A DNA stretch of 64,000 bases from Trichosporon coremiiforme (GCA_039545355.1 BCJJ01000030.1:251954-315953), one strand, 5' to 3'. Shown: positions 10,839-21,692, counted from the stretch's first letter. The notes: generated by a model not told the origin, from the sequence alone. A program made the numbers and translations.

Positions 10839-11499
10839 GCGAGCGCTGGCCTGTGTGGTCAGGCGGCTTTGTGGGTGGGTGGACTGTGTTTGGTGTAGAG
10901 ACGAGTTGTGATAGGGGATTGCGTTCAAGGCTTCAAGGCTAAAGCATGGCTAGGATGGGTCTGACAGCAAGTAGTAGCTGGGTGGATGAATTGGACTGAA
11001 AGAGTACAGAGTACAGGCAGCGGGCAGTAATGGCTGCAAGGGATTTGTAACCGTAACCCGTCGGAAGTACCAAGTCGAGGAACGAAGCCTGGAATGCGGC
11101 ACTGGAACATTGGAACCCTGCCCCACCGCTCATTCAACACTCAGCCCAGGCACAGCCTCCACTTTGTTACATACAGGCTTCACCGTCTGCTCAGGCACCC
11201 CACACACGTCACACGATGTCAACTTGGCCACTGGGCCACTGGGTCACCAGGCCACTGCAGATAAGCTCAGCCGCGGACATTGCTTGTCTTCGATTGCCTC
11301 CACCCCTACCCTCCCCTCACAACCGAGACACACCCAACCACCTGCCTCGAACGCCAGTTCACAGATTGCACAAGGTACTCGCTCCCTACTTCCTTCTTAC
11401 AGATCACTGAATGACACATTACTGACAATGCGAAAAACGATCGAAAGACATGCGAAACGTTACAGGGCGAACTGGATCATTTCTTGTCCGAGGTGCATG
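10839..11499. other. intergenic, no feature seen
   Basis: Upstream of the zinc-cluster gene. Open frames here are Ser/Pro/Arg-rich shadows with no recognisable domain. Confidence 0.4.
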
Positions 11500-12684
11500 A
11501 GGTGGCCTGGGCGCCTTATTTCACATGACGGGGAACACACCTTCTCTACCCTGCGAGGTGGAAGAGGACGCGGCCGTACATCTCTCTCGACTTTTGCTTG
11601 TAGTCTTCCTCTCAGTCTTGAGCTCGACCTTCTCAATGGCTGTCTGCAGACGAAACGAAATAAAGCATGATCTCGTTTGGGACACGGTCGGGAGGAAGGA
11701 TCCCATCGGGGCACCGACACCTGATGTTCTCAAAGCCGTGGCGGTGGAAAAGGATGCCAGGCTGCAACATTCCACAAGCCACAAGCGCGCTGGATGGTGA
11801 TCAGGACGGTGAGCTCTGGAACGATGCGATTCTCGTTCGTGGCGAGAGGAAGGACGTTCGGCTTGGCGGGATCGGGGATCTGAGCGATAACGGCGAGTTT
11901 GAAGCTGACATCCGTCACCTAAGGAGGATACACGAAAGGCACCACCTTCTGAACAGAGACGTTGACCTTCTGGTCGACGCGCATGAGCAGATGGTGCTCG
12001 ACCTACTTGCACTCGGCAACCCAGCGTGGCCAGAACAGCCACGATCCGTCGAATTTGTCACGATGGGGATGAAGGTTGGGAACGTAAGTATCGACATCAG
12101 CTTTGAAGGGAACAGCGGTGGCAAACTGGCAGCTGTTGGAGCCGTCGGGATAGAGTTTAAGCTGGGGGTTTTGACACTGTTGACTGCGACCTCGCCGAGA
12201 GCGTCGGGACCGTCGCGCGGGGGAAGGCCGGGGAGGATCGGCCGTGGAAGTCGAGCACCTTGATGTTCTTGAAGAAGTCTTTGTACCACTCGGCCTCGGT
12301 ATGGTGGATAGCGAAGTCGGTGATGCGGTGGTCAAGCCTGCTTGCGGCGAGAAAAACGAAATTCTCGCTGCTGAGCCTGATGTCGAGGCGAATATTTCGA
12401 CGGGTGCGACGGTAGAAGCGGGGGATGCGCTGCCCCTTGATAAGACGCTTTGCCGGGGTCTCGAAGACGAGGTTCATACCTTCCATGTGCAGCTCGATGT
12501 GCGACTCAAACAGCTTGTCGGCACGGTCCCGAAGCTTGCAGCAGGTAGCGCGGAGTACCCCGAGAGTACTGGTGCTAGCATAGATGAGGATCTGCTCGAC
12601 GATATGGGCGTGCGTATCGTAGGTGAGCTTGGTGGTGCCAACAGTGTGAAGCGGGAAAGTTGCAGTGATGGTGCCGACCATCAT
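11500..12684 (-). pseudogene. decayed F-box-like gene
   Basis: An ATG at 12684 opens a frame with an F-box-like helix region (THAHIVEQILIYASTSTLGVLRATC) and downstream sequence ending VLDFHGRSSPAF. Coding character then jumps frame near 12185 (to NPQLKLYPDGSNSCQF). It meets TAG after WPRWVAECK at about 12003, resumes in the same frame (VEHHLLMRVDQKVNV), meets another TAG at about 11922, and jumps again near 11790 (GILFHRHGFENIRC). No intron signals explain these breaks. The family resembles the many F-box/LRR-like genes of Tremellomycetes, which turn over fast; that assignment rests on the N-terminal pattern only. Confidence 0.55.
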
Positions 12685-12795
12685 CTTGCGGTCACTGGGG
12701 GAACTGATAGACCCATATCCCAGGTTGAGCTGGAACGATGGTTGTTGTTGTCTGTGTGTCTTTTGCCTAGTACGACAATGCAGAGTTGGTAGCAT

Positions 12796-13328
12796 CCCAA
12801 TTGTCTGTAGACGGCGCTTCCCTCATGCATGACTAGCTGTCGTACATTGCCTAGAACGCCCGTTCCCTCAGACCTTGCGAGTTATCATTCGGCGACTACT
12901 CTGTCGGTTTCCTCCGAGCCCGAGGCGTCGACGCGTCCTATCGATCATCGATCATGTCGGCGAGGTACGCGTCCAACATCGTCATATCGGCTTGATCGGA
13001 GTAGGCCCATGCCGACCTTCGTCATACCTCGCGCTTAGTCACTCCGCAGTCAGCATCTGTACCCGAAACAGAACAGTCAGAATGCTCATGCGCGTCAGCG
13101 ACGTACTGATGCCACGATAAGCGCACGCTAGAAGCGGTTGACTCCACATGGGTCGCCGGAACCGACACCGGAAGTAGGGTCCACAATGACTTCGGTTTAC
13201 TCGGTCCGCACGTCCGCGCGGAGTCACCCAACAAGTGTGCGGGCAAGACGCCGAATCCTCGGCGAGTTCGGCCTCCTCCCCTCGTACGTACACGCTTCCT
13301 ATTTAAGCTAACGAGCCCCGCAGAAATC
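12796..13328. other. intergenic between the F-box-like remnant and the Asp-box gene
   Basis: No coding signal. Contains ATCGATCATCGATCATG-like short repeats near 12940-12955 and TATTTAA at 13300-13306, a possible promoter element for the gene to the right. Confidence 0.4.
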
Positions 13329-13370
13329 ATGTTTGCGTTATATATATCCCCAAGGACCGACTTAGGCAGT

Positions 13371-15158
13371 ATGGATCGCGCAAGACAACGCAAGATGGTG
13401 CGCGCTGGAGCTGCAGCGCTCCTCGCTACGGTCACGGGTGCCCTGGTCATCTCGGCCGCCAGCGTCTATGACAAGGCCGACATGCTTGACCTCCTCAGCG
13501 TGCGCGGCTCTTATGGCGCCGCCGACGACATTATCAACAAGTCCAAACAGCCCACGTACACTGTCAAGGTCGGCGATATCGGCAAGTGGAGTTACCCCGA
13601 CGACACGCCCGCGCTCGGCTTCTTCGACAAGGACGGCGGGTACCACCTGCAGCAGTCTGACGGAGCGTACAAGACCAAGGACCCCCGCTGGTGGTCGTTC
13701 TACAAAGGCTTCGACATTGACTCGGCCGTCCTCGACCGCGACGTCACGTACTACAAGAACCCCTCCAACCCCAAGGACACGAACGCAGACACGACCTGGC
13801 GGTGCAACAACAGCCCGACGGGTAAGCACGCGACCTTCTCGAACAGGCCGAACACGACGTACTCGCAGGCCAACTACTGCGATCTGATCGGACTCTGGGT
13901 CGACCCCGACAGTGGGGACTGGTACGGCCTGATCCACAACGAGTTCACGCCGCAGCCCTTCGGCGACTGGCTGCACTTTGACGCGATTGACCTCGCCGTG
14001 TCCTCTGACGGGGGCCACACGTGGGACATCCGGGAGACGATCATTTCGTCGCCGTTCGCGACCGAGCGCGACAATAGCGAGGCGTTCCCCGAGTCGACCT
14101 ACTTCTGGGGCACGGGCGACCCGCGTCTCATCGTTGACATTGCGTCCGGCTACTTCTACCTCGGGTACGGCTCGCGCGTCGTCGACAAGAACGGCACGTG
14201 GCACGCGTTCCACCACCACTATGCGCGCGCTCCCATCGCAGACAAGATGAAGGCCGGCTCGTGGAAGAAGTGGTACCAGGGCAAGTGGGAGCAGCCGGGC
14301 CTGAAGGGACGGGAGAGCCCCATCTTCCCTGTCGATGAGACGAACCCGGACGGCTACAGCCACATCGACTACGACCCGAAGACGCCCGGATTTGCCGAGG
14401 ACCAGATCAAGGAGGGCAAGCTTGCGCCCACGACGCCTCTGTTCTGGATGGACGTGGGCTGGAACGCCCACCTTGGGCTCTGGGTCGGCGAGCCGACCCA
14501 TCCCGACCGCGCGAACACGAAGGAGAACCATCCCCAGCAGTTCTACGCCACGGATGACCTCACGACGCAGCGCTGGCACCTCATCGGCGACACAGGCGAG
14601 AACTATAAGACCCGCTCGGCCTATCGCTGGATGGTAGACGCCAAGACGGCCACTCTTGGCAACGTCCTCGGCAAGACGTTCCGCGCGTACTGCTCGTTCT
14701 ACTGCTCGCAGAGCAATTCGGAGTACGTCAATGTCGCCATTGACACCGACACGCCGTACGAGCCCGTCGAAAAGAACGCCGAGTACACTGTCTCGTCTTC
14801 GGCTGCCGACATCGGCATCCTCGGCAAGGACAAGGTCCGTTTCACACCCACGGGCGACGGAGCATACACCGTCGAGACCAAGGAGGGCATCCTCGGCATC
14901 GACGAGACGGAGCAGGCGCGCGCGTGGGCCCAGCAGCCTCGTGCGTTTGACAAGTCCGAGGCCGACAAGGCAGGCAAGCAGTGGTGGATCATCCCCTCGC
15001 GCTCCCACGAGGACAACAAGGAGACCGGCACCGTGCGTCTCGTGAACCGCTGGTCAGGCCTCGTGTACTCGGGCAAGGACGGGCTCGTCCCCGCCCGTTC
15101 CTGGAAGCACGGCGACCTCGAGCCCGAGGCGCAGGAGCTTACTCTGAAGAGGGCGTAA
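13371..15158 (+). CDS. secreted or membrane-anchored Asp-box protein, glycosidase-like
   Basis: 595 residues from the ATG at 13371, no intron. A further ATG at 13329 would add 14 residues, but it lies only 29 nt from a TATTTAA and next to TTATATATAT, so the later start is preferred. A basic N-terminus precedes a hydrophobic segment (about residues 11-30, AALLATVTGALVISAA) that is a signal peptide or anchor. SSDGGHTW around residue 215 is an Asp-box, and GTGDPRLIVDIASGYFYLGYG follows, so a beta-propeller of sialidase or GH32/43 type is likely. The C-terminal part (QWWIIPSR and later VRLVNRWSGLVYS) resembles a ricin-type beta-trefoil. No enzyme family is firmly recognised. Probably an extracellular carbohydrate-active protein. 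Confidence 0.65.
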   Translation: MDRARQRKMVRAGAAALLATVTGALVISAASVYDKADMLDLLSVRGSYGAADDIINKSKQPTYTVKVGDIGKWSYPDDTPALGFFDKDGGYHLQQSDGAYKTKDPRWWSFYKGFDIDSAVLDRDVTYYKNPSNPKDTNADTTWRCNNSPTGKHATFSNRPNTTYSQANYCDLIGLWVDPDSGDWYGLIHNEFTPQPFGDWLHFDAIDLAVSSDGGHTWDIRETIISSPFATERDNSEAFPESTYFWGTGDPRLIVDIASGYFYLGYGSRVVDKNGTWHAFHHHYARAPIADKMKAGSWKKWYQGKWEQPGLKGRESPIFPVDETNPDGYSHIDYDPKTPGFAEDQIKEGKLAPTTPLFWMDVGWNAHLGLWVGEPTHPDRANTKENHPQQFYATDDLTTQRWHLIGDTGENYKTRSAYRWMVDAKTATLGNVLGKTFRAYCSFYCSQSNSEYVNVAIDTDTPYEPVEKNAEYTVSSSAADIGILGKDKVRFTPTGDGAYTVETKEGILGIDETEQARAWAQQPRAFDKSEADKAGKQWWIIPSRSHEDNKETGTVRLVNRWSGLVYSGKDGLVPARSWKHGDLEPEAQELTLKRA

Positions 15159-15261
15159 ACAAAGCAGAAGCAAATCAGTAGTAGCGGCAATGAAATGAAG
15201 TGCGAGCTGTTGTGCCTGCATGCTCCATAGAGCTGCAGACCGTTCATTTCCGATACCATGG

Positions 15262-16153
15262 TTACAATTTGCTATTGCCGACGTAGAAGAAATCCTTCGT
15301 GCCATGCTTGAACATCTCCCTCTCATGCGGCGGGCGATAAGTCATGCGCCACTTGTGTGGCTGGTCCGCAATCGGCGTAGTGACACCAGCCTTGATGAGA
15401 CCCCACGCGCCGCTGGCCACATTCGGCGCGCGCTCAGCCGCGAAAGCGAGCGAGCGCTTCAGCAACTCTCCCTCATGGGGACCGTCGTTGTCCACGATCT
15501 CGTCCACAAACCCGGCCGCGAAGGCTTCCTGCGAGGTCCATCTGTGACCCAATAGGAGCTTGGTCCAGTACGTCGGGGAGATGCGCGCGGCGAGGAGACG
15601 GCACACCTCGGAGGGGATGGGCTCGTGGATGAATACCTGGGGTTAGCTAGGCTCTGACCGGAGGTGGGGTAGCTTACCTCGTTCATAGACATCCAGCCCT
15701 TGCCTGTCGTCATGAGCCGGTAATCGCACGAGAGCGCGATCAGCATGCCTCCGGCGAAACAGTGTCCGTTAATGCTTGCGACAGTGATGAGGGGGAACGT
15801 CAGGAGTCTGTTCATGACAGGATAGAACACATCTATTTGCTGTCAGCACGACTCTTTCGGGAGAACTTACAGGGCATGAATCCCGCCCGGCCCATCTTGG
15901 TCGGGTCGAACCCGTTACTCCAGAACTTCTTGTTGTCGGAAGCGAGTACAACGGAGCCGCCAGGTTTCTTCCCCTCCGGGGCCGTCTCCCACGCCGTACG
16001 CCACTCTGCCTCCACTTCGTCCAGCCGCAAAGACAGATCGACGAGGACCAGGGGCAGGAGTCGGTTCTCCGGCGGGTTGGAGAGCGTGAGCTGCCACTGG
16101 TTCGCCGAGGGGCGCGACAGATGCCAGTACCGCTTTGCTGGGGCTTCGGCCAT
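15262..16153 (-). CDS. peroxisomal enoyl-CoA hydratase/isomerase (crotonase), PTS1
   Basis: complement(15262..15636, 15678..15832, 15871..16153), 270 residues. Both introns (38 and 41 nt) have GTAAG donors; the acceptors follow CTAAC and CTGAC branch points. The crotonase core is clear: SVVLASDNKKFWSNG and INGHCFAGGMLIALSCDYR form the CoA/oxyanion site. The last three residues are SKL, a canonical type-1 peroxisomal targeting signal. The layout resembles fungal delta3-delta2 enoyl-CoA isomerases, which handle unsaturated fatty acids in beta-oxidation, but the catalytic residue is not certain from sequence alone. It converges on the Asp-box gene. Fits with the two PTS1 acyl-CoA synthetases in the window. 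Confidence 0.88.
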
Positions 16154-16890
16154 TATGGATGCCGGGCGTTGTGTGTGCAACGTGCAGAGGATGGTAGAGT
16201 GTTGGGAAGATGAGTGTTGGGCGTCGTAGCCAGGTAACTCTAGTGCGGAAGCTAACATCTTGAGACGGGCTGGATGGGCAGGAAGGTGAAGTAACCGGAA
16301 CAACTCAGGGTCCGGTGTTCGGCTTCATCGGCATCCTGCGCGATGTCGGAGATCGCCGTTATCGCTGGCCACTGAACGTTCACGAAACTCTCGCCAAGCG
16401 TCATCCTCATCGACGAGCGAAGTCGAGAGGTGCGTCGTCCGTATCGGTCGGGGCATGTCAAAGACTGAGTAGGGTTCTAGTGGGGCTCCGTCGGTGGTGT
16501 GACGACGGGCGGCAAGTCGGTATCTAACGCGGAGTGCGTGTCCAGGGCGGCGCCGAGGACGGCGCTTTCGTCCAGATTCGACTGGACAAAGAATGAAGAC
16601 GAAGTAGAGACGCCGCAACACCCTCCGTGTCCTTTTGCTTGGCTCGCAACACTCGCCAATAGTCAGGTGACTTCCACGCAGAAGACGTCGATGCCGACAG
16701 TGGATCTGTGTGTTTCGCCCCAGTTGCGCCGCGTGACACGCCGCCGCGTCACCGGCCCAGCTTCTCAGAAGCAACCGACGTGGTGCACGGACGAATGCCC
16801 TTCGATCATATAACGCAGCCACCCATTCCAGCCCAGTCTCCATTGTACTCCTTCTCCTAGCTCCAGCTCGTTTCTAGCCAGCTCGACGAC
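16154..16890. other. divergent intergenic region
   Basis: Separates the leftward peroxisomal crotonase from the rightward Cys-rich gene. No ORF with protein-like composition was seen. It should hold both promoters; no clear TATA box or repeated motif was found. Confidence 0.45.
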
Positions 16891-17487
16891 ATGTCCACCT
16901 CGGCCCTGGAAGGCGACACCGACGCGGCCGTCACCGCCGCAGCAGATGCGCAGGCGCAGGCTCTCGCCGCATTGGCACGCACGAGCGCCCTGGCCGCCGC
17001 TGCGCCTTCGATTCCACACGAGAGCGCGGACAGCACATGGATGGAGCTCTGGGGCCAGCGCGTCGGTGTCAGCTTGCGCTTCGCGGCGCCGGTGCAGTGC
17101 GTGTGTGTCCAGTGCCGTTCGCCCTCGGCCCAGCACGACTGCGACTATGACCACCATCCAGCCGAAATTGTCCGCAGCGAGATCAGCACCGAGAGCAAGT
17201 GCACGAGCAACCCGCTGACCTATGACCCCGAGCTTCCGACGCTAAGCACTGGTGGCCGATACTTTGCCTTCCGTCGGGGAGCTTGCGTCGAGTGTAACCG
17301 TGTCGGAAGGGGAGCGCAGTGCTCCGCCTCGACCGCCAACAGCGGCCAGGTCTGGGTGTTCGACACCCTGACTGCGAGGTGGGAGACGCACCTGGTCCAC
17401 GGGTTGTGGTACTCGCGCAAGGCGGGTGTGAGGGGTCGCCGGGCTCGCCGGCCCTTGTCCTTCTGCTGTAAGCTCAGCTGCTCGTGA
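16891..17487 (+). CDS. Cys-rich protein of unknown function
   Basis: 198 residues as one exon. The first 40 residues are Ala-rich and low complexity. Two Cys groups follow: CVCVQC-x8-C around residue 70 and CVEC-x8-C around residue 131, spaced like a zinc-binding pair. Trp-rich patches (STWMELWG, GQVWVFDTL, ARWETH) suggest a folded domain. The 3' end is uncertain: GCTAACAACTAG at 17494-17505 is a strong acceptor, so a last intron from either 17428 or 17470 could replace the final 7-20 residues. No family recognised. Confidence 0.55.
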   Translation: MSTSALEGDTDAAVTAAADAQAQALAALARTSALAAAAPSIPHESADSTWMELWGQRVGVSLRFAAPVQCVCVQCRSPSAQHDCDYDHHPAEIVRSEISTESKCTSNPLTYDPELPTLSTGGRYFAFRRGACVECNRVGRGAQCSASTANSGQVWVFDTLTARWETHLVHGLWYSRKAGVRGRRARRPLSFCCKLSCS

Positions 17488-17698
17488 TCTCTAGCTAACA
17501 ACTAGGAACGGCAGCCCGCTCGAGACCGGTCTGAGTCAGTGGGCTGTGATGATGATGCGGCTAAGCTGACAAGCAGGTGTATGCGACGAAGAAGATGTTG
17601 ACCGAAGACCACTCATTGACACCATTGTGACACCATCACTACCACACATTATAGCAGTATCAATCCATTCCTTATGCATAGTTGACGCAGAACTAGGA

Positions 17699-18038
17699 CT
17701 AGCCGAGAGTCTTCGCGTACTTGACCAGGTTGCAGCGCACGCCAGAACGCGGGTCGAGCTGCGTCGTGACTTGCGAGGCGCTGAGGCCGGTCTGCTGTCA
17801 GCTCGCGCGGTGATGTCAGCCAAGATAGACGCACCTTCTTAGCGACCTCCTTGTTGGGTGGAAGAGCCTTGACGCCGAGCTCAATGATGAGCTCCGCGAG
17901 TGCCTGCTTGCCGCCAGGCGGGTAGACGCCAGCCTTAGGCTTGGACGTGGACTTCTTGGTGGAGGGCTTGACGTCCTCGTCGGAGACGGTGGGTTTAAAC
18001 TCGTCCTCGGAGGGGGTGGTGGACCGCTGGCGCTTCAT
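17699..18038 (-). CDS. tandem small HTH-like protein, copy A
   Basis: complement(17699..17791, 17835..18038), 98 residues. A polar, Lys/Ser/Asp-rich tail (about residues 1-38) precedes a compact helical part: KQALAELIIELGVKALP, NKEVAKK, then after the intron TGLSASQVTTQLDPRSGVRCNLVKYAK. The intron is 43 nt, phase 0, and ends GAGCTGACAGCAG; an NAGNAG choice could add one Gln. The domain pattern looks like a short helix-turn-helix (EVAKKTGLSASQV), but no family is named with confidence. Nearest neighbour copy B starts 226 bp upstream on the same strand. Likely nuclear by charge; function unknown. Confidence 0.7.
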
Positions 18039-18264
18039 CGTTGATGGAGTGGACGATGGCAAAGCGCAGTGAGCGAATAGTGGGAGAATGTGAGAGCGAA
18101 AGTGAGTATATGTGACGAGATGAGTACCAGGCTGTGAGCGCGAAAGGATGTGTCGGGCGCGACCTGGGTCCTTTCGCACCGCTGCACCTGACCGCGTTCC
18201 GCTGATGGTACATGCCCCATCTGTGCCGCCCCCATCCCACCACACCATGCATTCCCTCGTCAGA

Positions 18265-18574
18265 CTAGCTGTGTCTCAGCCATCTGAGAGACTCAGCAAA
18301 CTTGGCCAGGTCGCAGCGCACTCCGCGGCGCGCGTCGAGCTGGTTCTTGAGCTGCTGCTTCGTGAGACCGGTCTAAAGTCAGCGAAAGCATAAGGTCCCC
18401 ACGGCTCACCTTCTCGGAGACCTCATCATAGGTGGGTAGACCAGCGATAACAATGTCGATCATCTTGGCAAGTGCAGCTCTGGCGCCGCCTGCGCAGGGC
18501 TCGCCCACACGCGCCTTCTTCTTGGTTTCGGTTTCGCGCTTGACGGCGGGCTCCGCGTCTGCTTCGCGCTTCAT
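18265..18574 (-). CDS. tandem small HTH-like protein, copy B
   Basis: complement(18265..18372, 18410..18574), 90 residues. Same design as copies A and C: a charged, Lys/Glu-rich tail (residues 1-22), then ARAALAKMIDIVIAGLPTYDEVSEK, an intron at the identical codon and phase (37 nt, ending GCTGACTTTAG), then TGLTKQQLKNQLDARRGVRC. The second half ends with five extra residues (WLRHS) not found in the other copies. It lies 123 bp downstream of copy C. A product of tandem duplication; role unknown. Confidence 0.7.
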
Positions 18575-18697
18575 GGTTTATGGTGTTGAATGTGAGAGGA
18601 TGGAATATGAGAAACAGCGTGAGTGAGTGCCGATGGGGCGCACATGGTGCCATGGATTCAGAGCGAGTGCTTGCGTCACCACTGCATCGGCTATGGC

Positions 18698-19051
18698 TCA
18701 GCCTTGAGACTCCGCGCACTTGATCAATTCGCGGCGCACACCCCAGCGCGGGTCAAGTTGCGTTTTGAGCTGGCTCGGCGTCAGGCCGGTCTGAATTTAG
18801 TTAAGTCTAATGGGCAGCTTCCAGCTCACCTTCTCGCAGACCTCGGCGTGGCTCGGTAGGCCAGCAATTCCGATTTTGATGATCATCGCGGCGAGCGACG
18901 ACTTGGCACCCGGCGCGTAGGGCTGCGGCCCCTTAGCCTTCTTCGCTTTAAGTTTCGGCTTCACGTCTTCGTCGGGGTGGTTGGGCTCGTCCACTTCGGC
19001 GGACGGCGAATCCGGGTCACGCTTGACCTGGCGTTTCTTCGTGGATCCCAT
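18698..19051 (-). CDS. tandem small HTH-like protein, copy C
   Basis: complement(18698..18790, 18830..19051), 104 residues. The longest tail of the three (about 46 residues with KKRQVKRDPDS and KPKLKAKKAKG, nuclear-localisation-like). Then SSLAAMIIKIGIAGLPSHAEVCEK, a 39-nt phase-0 intron ending CTTAACTAAATTCAG, and TGLTPSQLKTQLDPRWGVRR. The conserved words across A-C are GLPxxxEVxEK, TGLxxxQ and QLDxRxGVR. That the reading frames and splice sites are intact in all three argues that they are maintained. Confidence 0.7.
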
Positions 19052-19705
19052 GGTTAGGTTGTGAGTGAGTGAAGGGATGGCACAAAGTGGAAGTCACTGT
19101 TGAGCTGCTTCTCTTACTTCCCTGCAGAATGTAAGGAGCACACACATGAGGCATATCGTGAGAGCCAGACGTCACAGCGAGGGGCGCATAGGTGGGTCGC
19201 TCCCATTGTGTGGATGAGGATTTGTTTCTATCAGTTCACGAGAACACAAACACCACAAGAAGACCCTCAAGGCTGCTCGGTAAAGCTGCGTCTGTGTCCG
19301 CCGATAGGCCTATATGTCGAGCTGCCATGTGACGGAGATTTTATCGCGTCGGCCGCCGGACGCCGGATCATGCTGTGAACTCGACTCGTGAGGTCAAGAT
19401 CTTGGAGGTAGACGTTAGCTGGGCAAGTTGGCTGGGCAAGTTGTGTTACGTAACAGAATCTTTCGGATCCGAGATCCTGAAACGTCGAAGCAGCATATGA
19501 TCGACACGGATCGGATCCGCGATGCGACTTTCCTTGGCGACAGCCGTCCACGCTACTTATATCCATCATCGACGACGACAATGTTATTCTCATCATCACA
19601 CGGACAGCTGCCTTACCGTCTCAAGGCAGCACAACTACAACGACAACTCACACTCACTGAAAACCAGCCGAGCAAGACTCCGCAGAAAGACTTCCGCCCT
19701 CCATC
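19052..19705. other. divergent intergenic region
   Basis: Between the small-protein array (leftward) and the GTPase gene (rightward). A short direct repeat TTGGCTGGGCAAG appears twice near 19420-19440. No coding signal. Confidence 0.5.
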
Positions 19706-21692
19706 ATGCCCTCCCCCGCTCGGTAAGCTGCTCGATGCCGTAAGAGCTAACATCAGACCGCGTCACGTAGCCTTCTCTCACAAGCAGAAGAAACTGCAAC
19801 TTCAAACGAAACGAGCCCTGAAGCGCGGTGAAGACGTCGAGACGCTGCAGCATGGCCGCAATGGCCGCATCCGGCTCGACCGATCTGCCAAGGCTCGCTC
19901 CGAGACGCACGACAGTCTAGAGCTGCACAGCCGCTTCATGAGCATCCCGCACGACTACCTCCTCCGCACCAGCGAAGCGGCATGGAGGGACGAGCTCCCT
20001 CGACCTATACCCGACTCTTCCTCTGTCTTCCCCCTTGAGCTTGTCGACAACCCCGCCGCCAACAAGCTCACTGTACCGAGCCGACCGCCATTCCGCCTCG
20101 ATCAGACCAAGAGTGAGGTTGAGAAGAATGAGCAGGTCATGTTCCGCGAATGGATTAAGGAGACAAGAGACATCACGATAGAGTGGATCGACGGTGGTGA
20201 CGATGAGCCGGAAGTGGGCCCCTCAACACTGAGGAGCCCAAGCTCGTTCGAGACCAACCTCGAGGTCTGGCGGCAATTGTAAGCTTTCGCACACCCCTGT
20301 AGCTAACATTAGATGGCGAGTCGTCGAGGCTTCATCGATTGTTCTTCTCCTTGTGGACGCGCGCTGTCCTGCCGTCCACTGCCCCCCGTCACTCCGCGCA
20401 TACCTCCGCTCCCTCCGTCCCCAGCGCGAGATTATCCTCGTTCTAACCAAGTCCGACCTCGTTGACCCTTCTGCGCTGGCGGGCTGGCGCACCTGGCTGG
20501 AGGCATGGTGGCTCGACGGTTCTGACGGGGACGAGCACGAGCCTCAGGTCGTCTCCGTGTCGTCATACGATACGTCACTCCTGCATACCGAGGGACGACA
20601 CCGGCCGCACATTCCGAACAGTGCCCGTGTCGCCCTCCTCGAGGCGCTTCAGATGGCCCACGCTCGTCTCCTGTCCTCTCCCTATCACAGCGTTCGTGAT
20701 ACAGTCCACTGGGACGACCTGGACACCGACAGCGTGCACGTCGAGGACGAGGCGGAGTCGAGGCCCAAATCGAGCGACTCAGCACGAGACGAGCAAGGGC
20801 CGCTGACGTTCGGCCTCGTCGGACAGCCGAACGTCGGCAAGTCATCGCTCCTGAACGCTCTCCTCGGCACGACCAAGGTCCGCGCGTCACGCACGCCAGG
20901 CAAGACCAAGCACTGGCAGACAATTCTCTGGGGCGCTCGGCGCGAGGTTCGCATCGTCGACTGTCCCGGTCTCGTGTGCCCCAGTGTCGTGCCCATGGAA
21001 CTCCAGGCCATGAACGGCTGTGAGTTTAGCTCATGTCGTCAGTAACTGACCCCAGTCCTCCCCATCGCGCAGATCCCCTCCCTCCCCGCCTGCATCCAGT
21101 TCGCGGGACGTCTGCTCCCGCTCGAATGCATTTTCCGCATCCCAGAGCCCGAACTGTCGGTCGACGACCTCGAGGCGAAGAAGACGCGGCGCGGGCCGCA
21201 TCGCGTCGCCGAGCCGGTGAAGAAAGGCTGGACCGCAGGCGATATCATGGACGGCCGTGCCGCCGACCGCGGATTCAGTGAGCTCCGAAGCCCCGGCCTC
21301 AGCTAACAGCAGTGACGGCCAAATCTGCCAGACCTGATGCCAACCGCGCCGCTGACGGCATGCTGCGCGCGCTCGCTGAGGGACACGTCAGGTGGGGATT
21401 TTGGCCACCTGGCTCTGAGCCAACGCGCAACGGACAGGGACTCTGGCTCGGCGAGTGGCAGAGCTCCGACAGTGAATTCGGTTCTGAACCGTCCAGCGAC
21501 GAATCGGACCCGCCAACTGTCGTCACTGTCGCTGCTGTGGAGAACGACGAGACTGACGACGAGATCGACGACGAGTCGCCGGCTGTCAAGCTCAACAACG
21601 CGAGCTTCTTTGCCGCCCTCAGTCTGGACAATGACGATGATGAGGATGAAGAGGACGAGGACGAGTACGTCCTCGTTTCCGCTGAAACATAG
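19706..21692 (+). CDS. GNL1: GNL1-type circularly permuted GTPase, five exons
   Basis: join(19706..19722, 19757..20278, 20313..21019, 21056..21277, 21313..21692), 615 residues. The first exon is only 17 nt. Introns are 34-36 nt, most ending CTAACAT(C/T)AG or similar. The G motifs come in permuted order: TKSD (G4) at about 225, GQPNVGKSS (G1) at about 350, RTPGKTKHWQT (G2), DCPGL (G3). This order defines the HSR1/MMR1/YlqF group. The start (FSHKQKKLQLQTKRALKRG), the NLEVWRQLWRV element and the acidic tail (DDDEDEEDEDE) match GNL1 rather than LSG1 or NOG2. Likely a nucleolar or cytosolic ribosome-biogenesis GTPase; the precise step is not known. Frames join perfectly at all four junctions. Confidence 0.9.

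Noticed and set aside
11110..11670. 186-codon frame between the regulator gene and the F-box-like remnant
   Set aside because: Ser/Thr-rich without motif, overlaps the end of the decayed gene.
13362..15008. 548-codon minus-strand frame opposite the Asp-box gene
   Set aside because: Antisense shadow with repetitive RRLV/VRRV composition; the plus strand has signal peptide and motifs.
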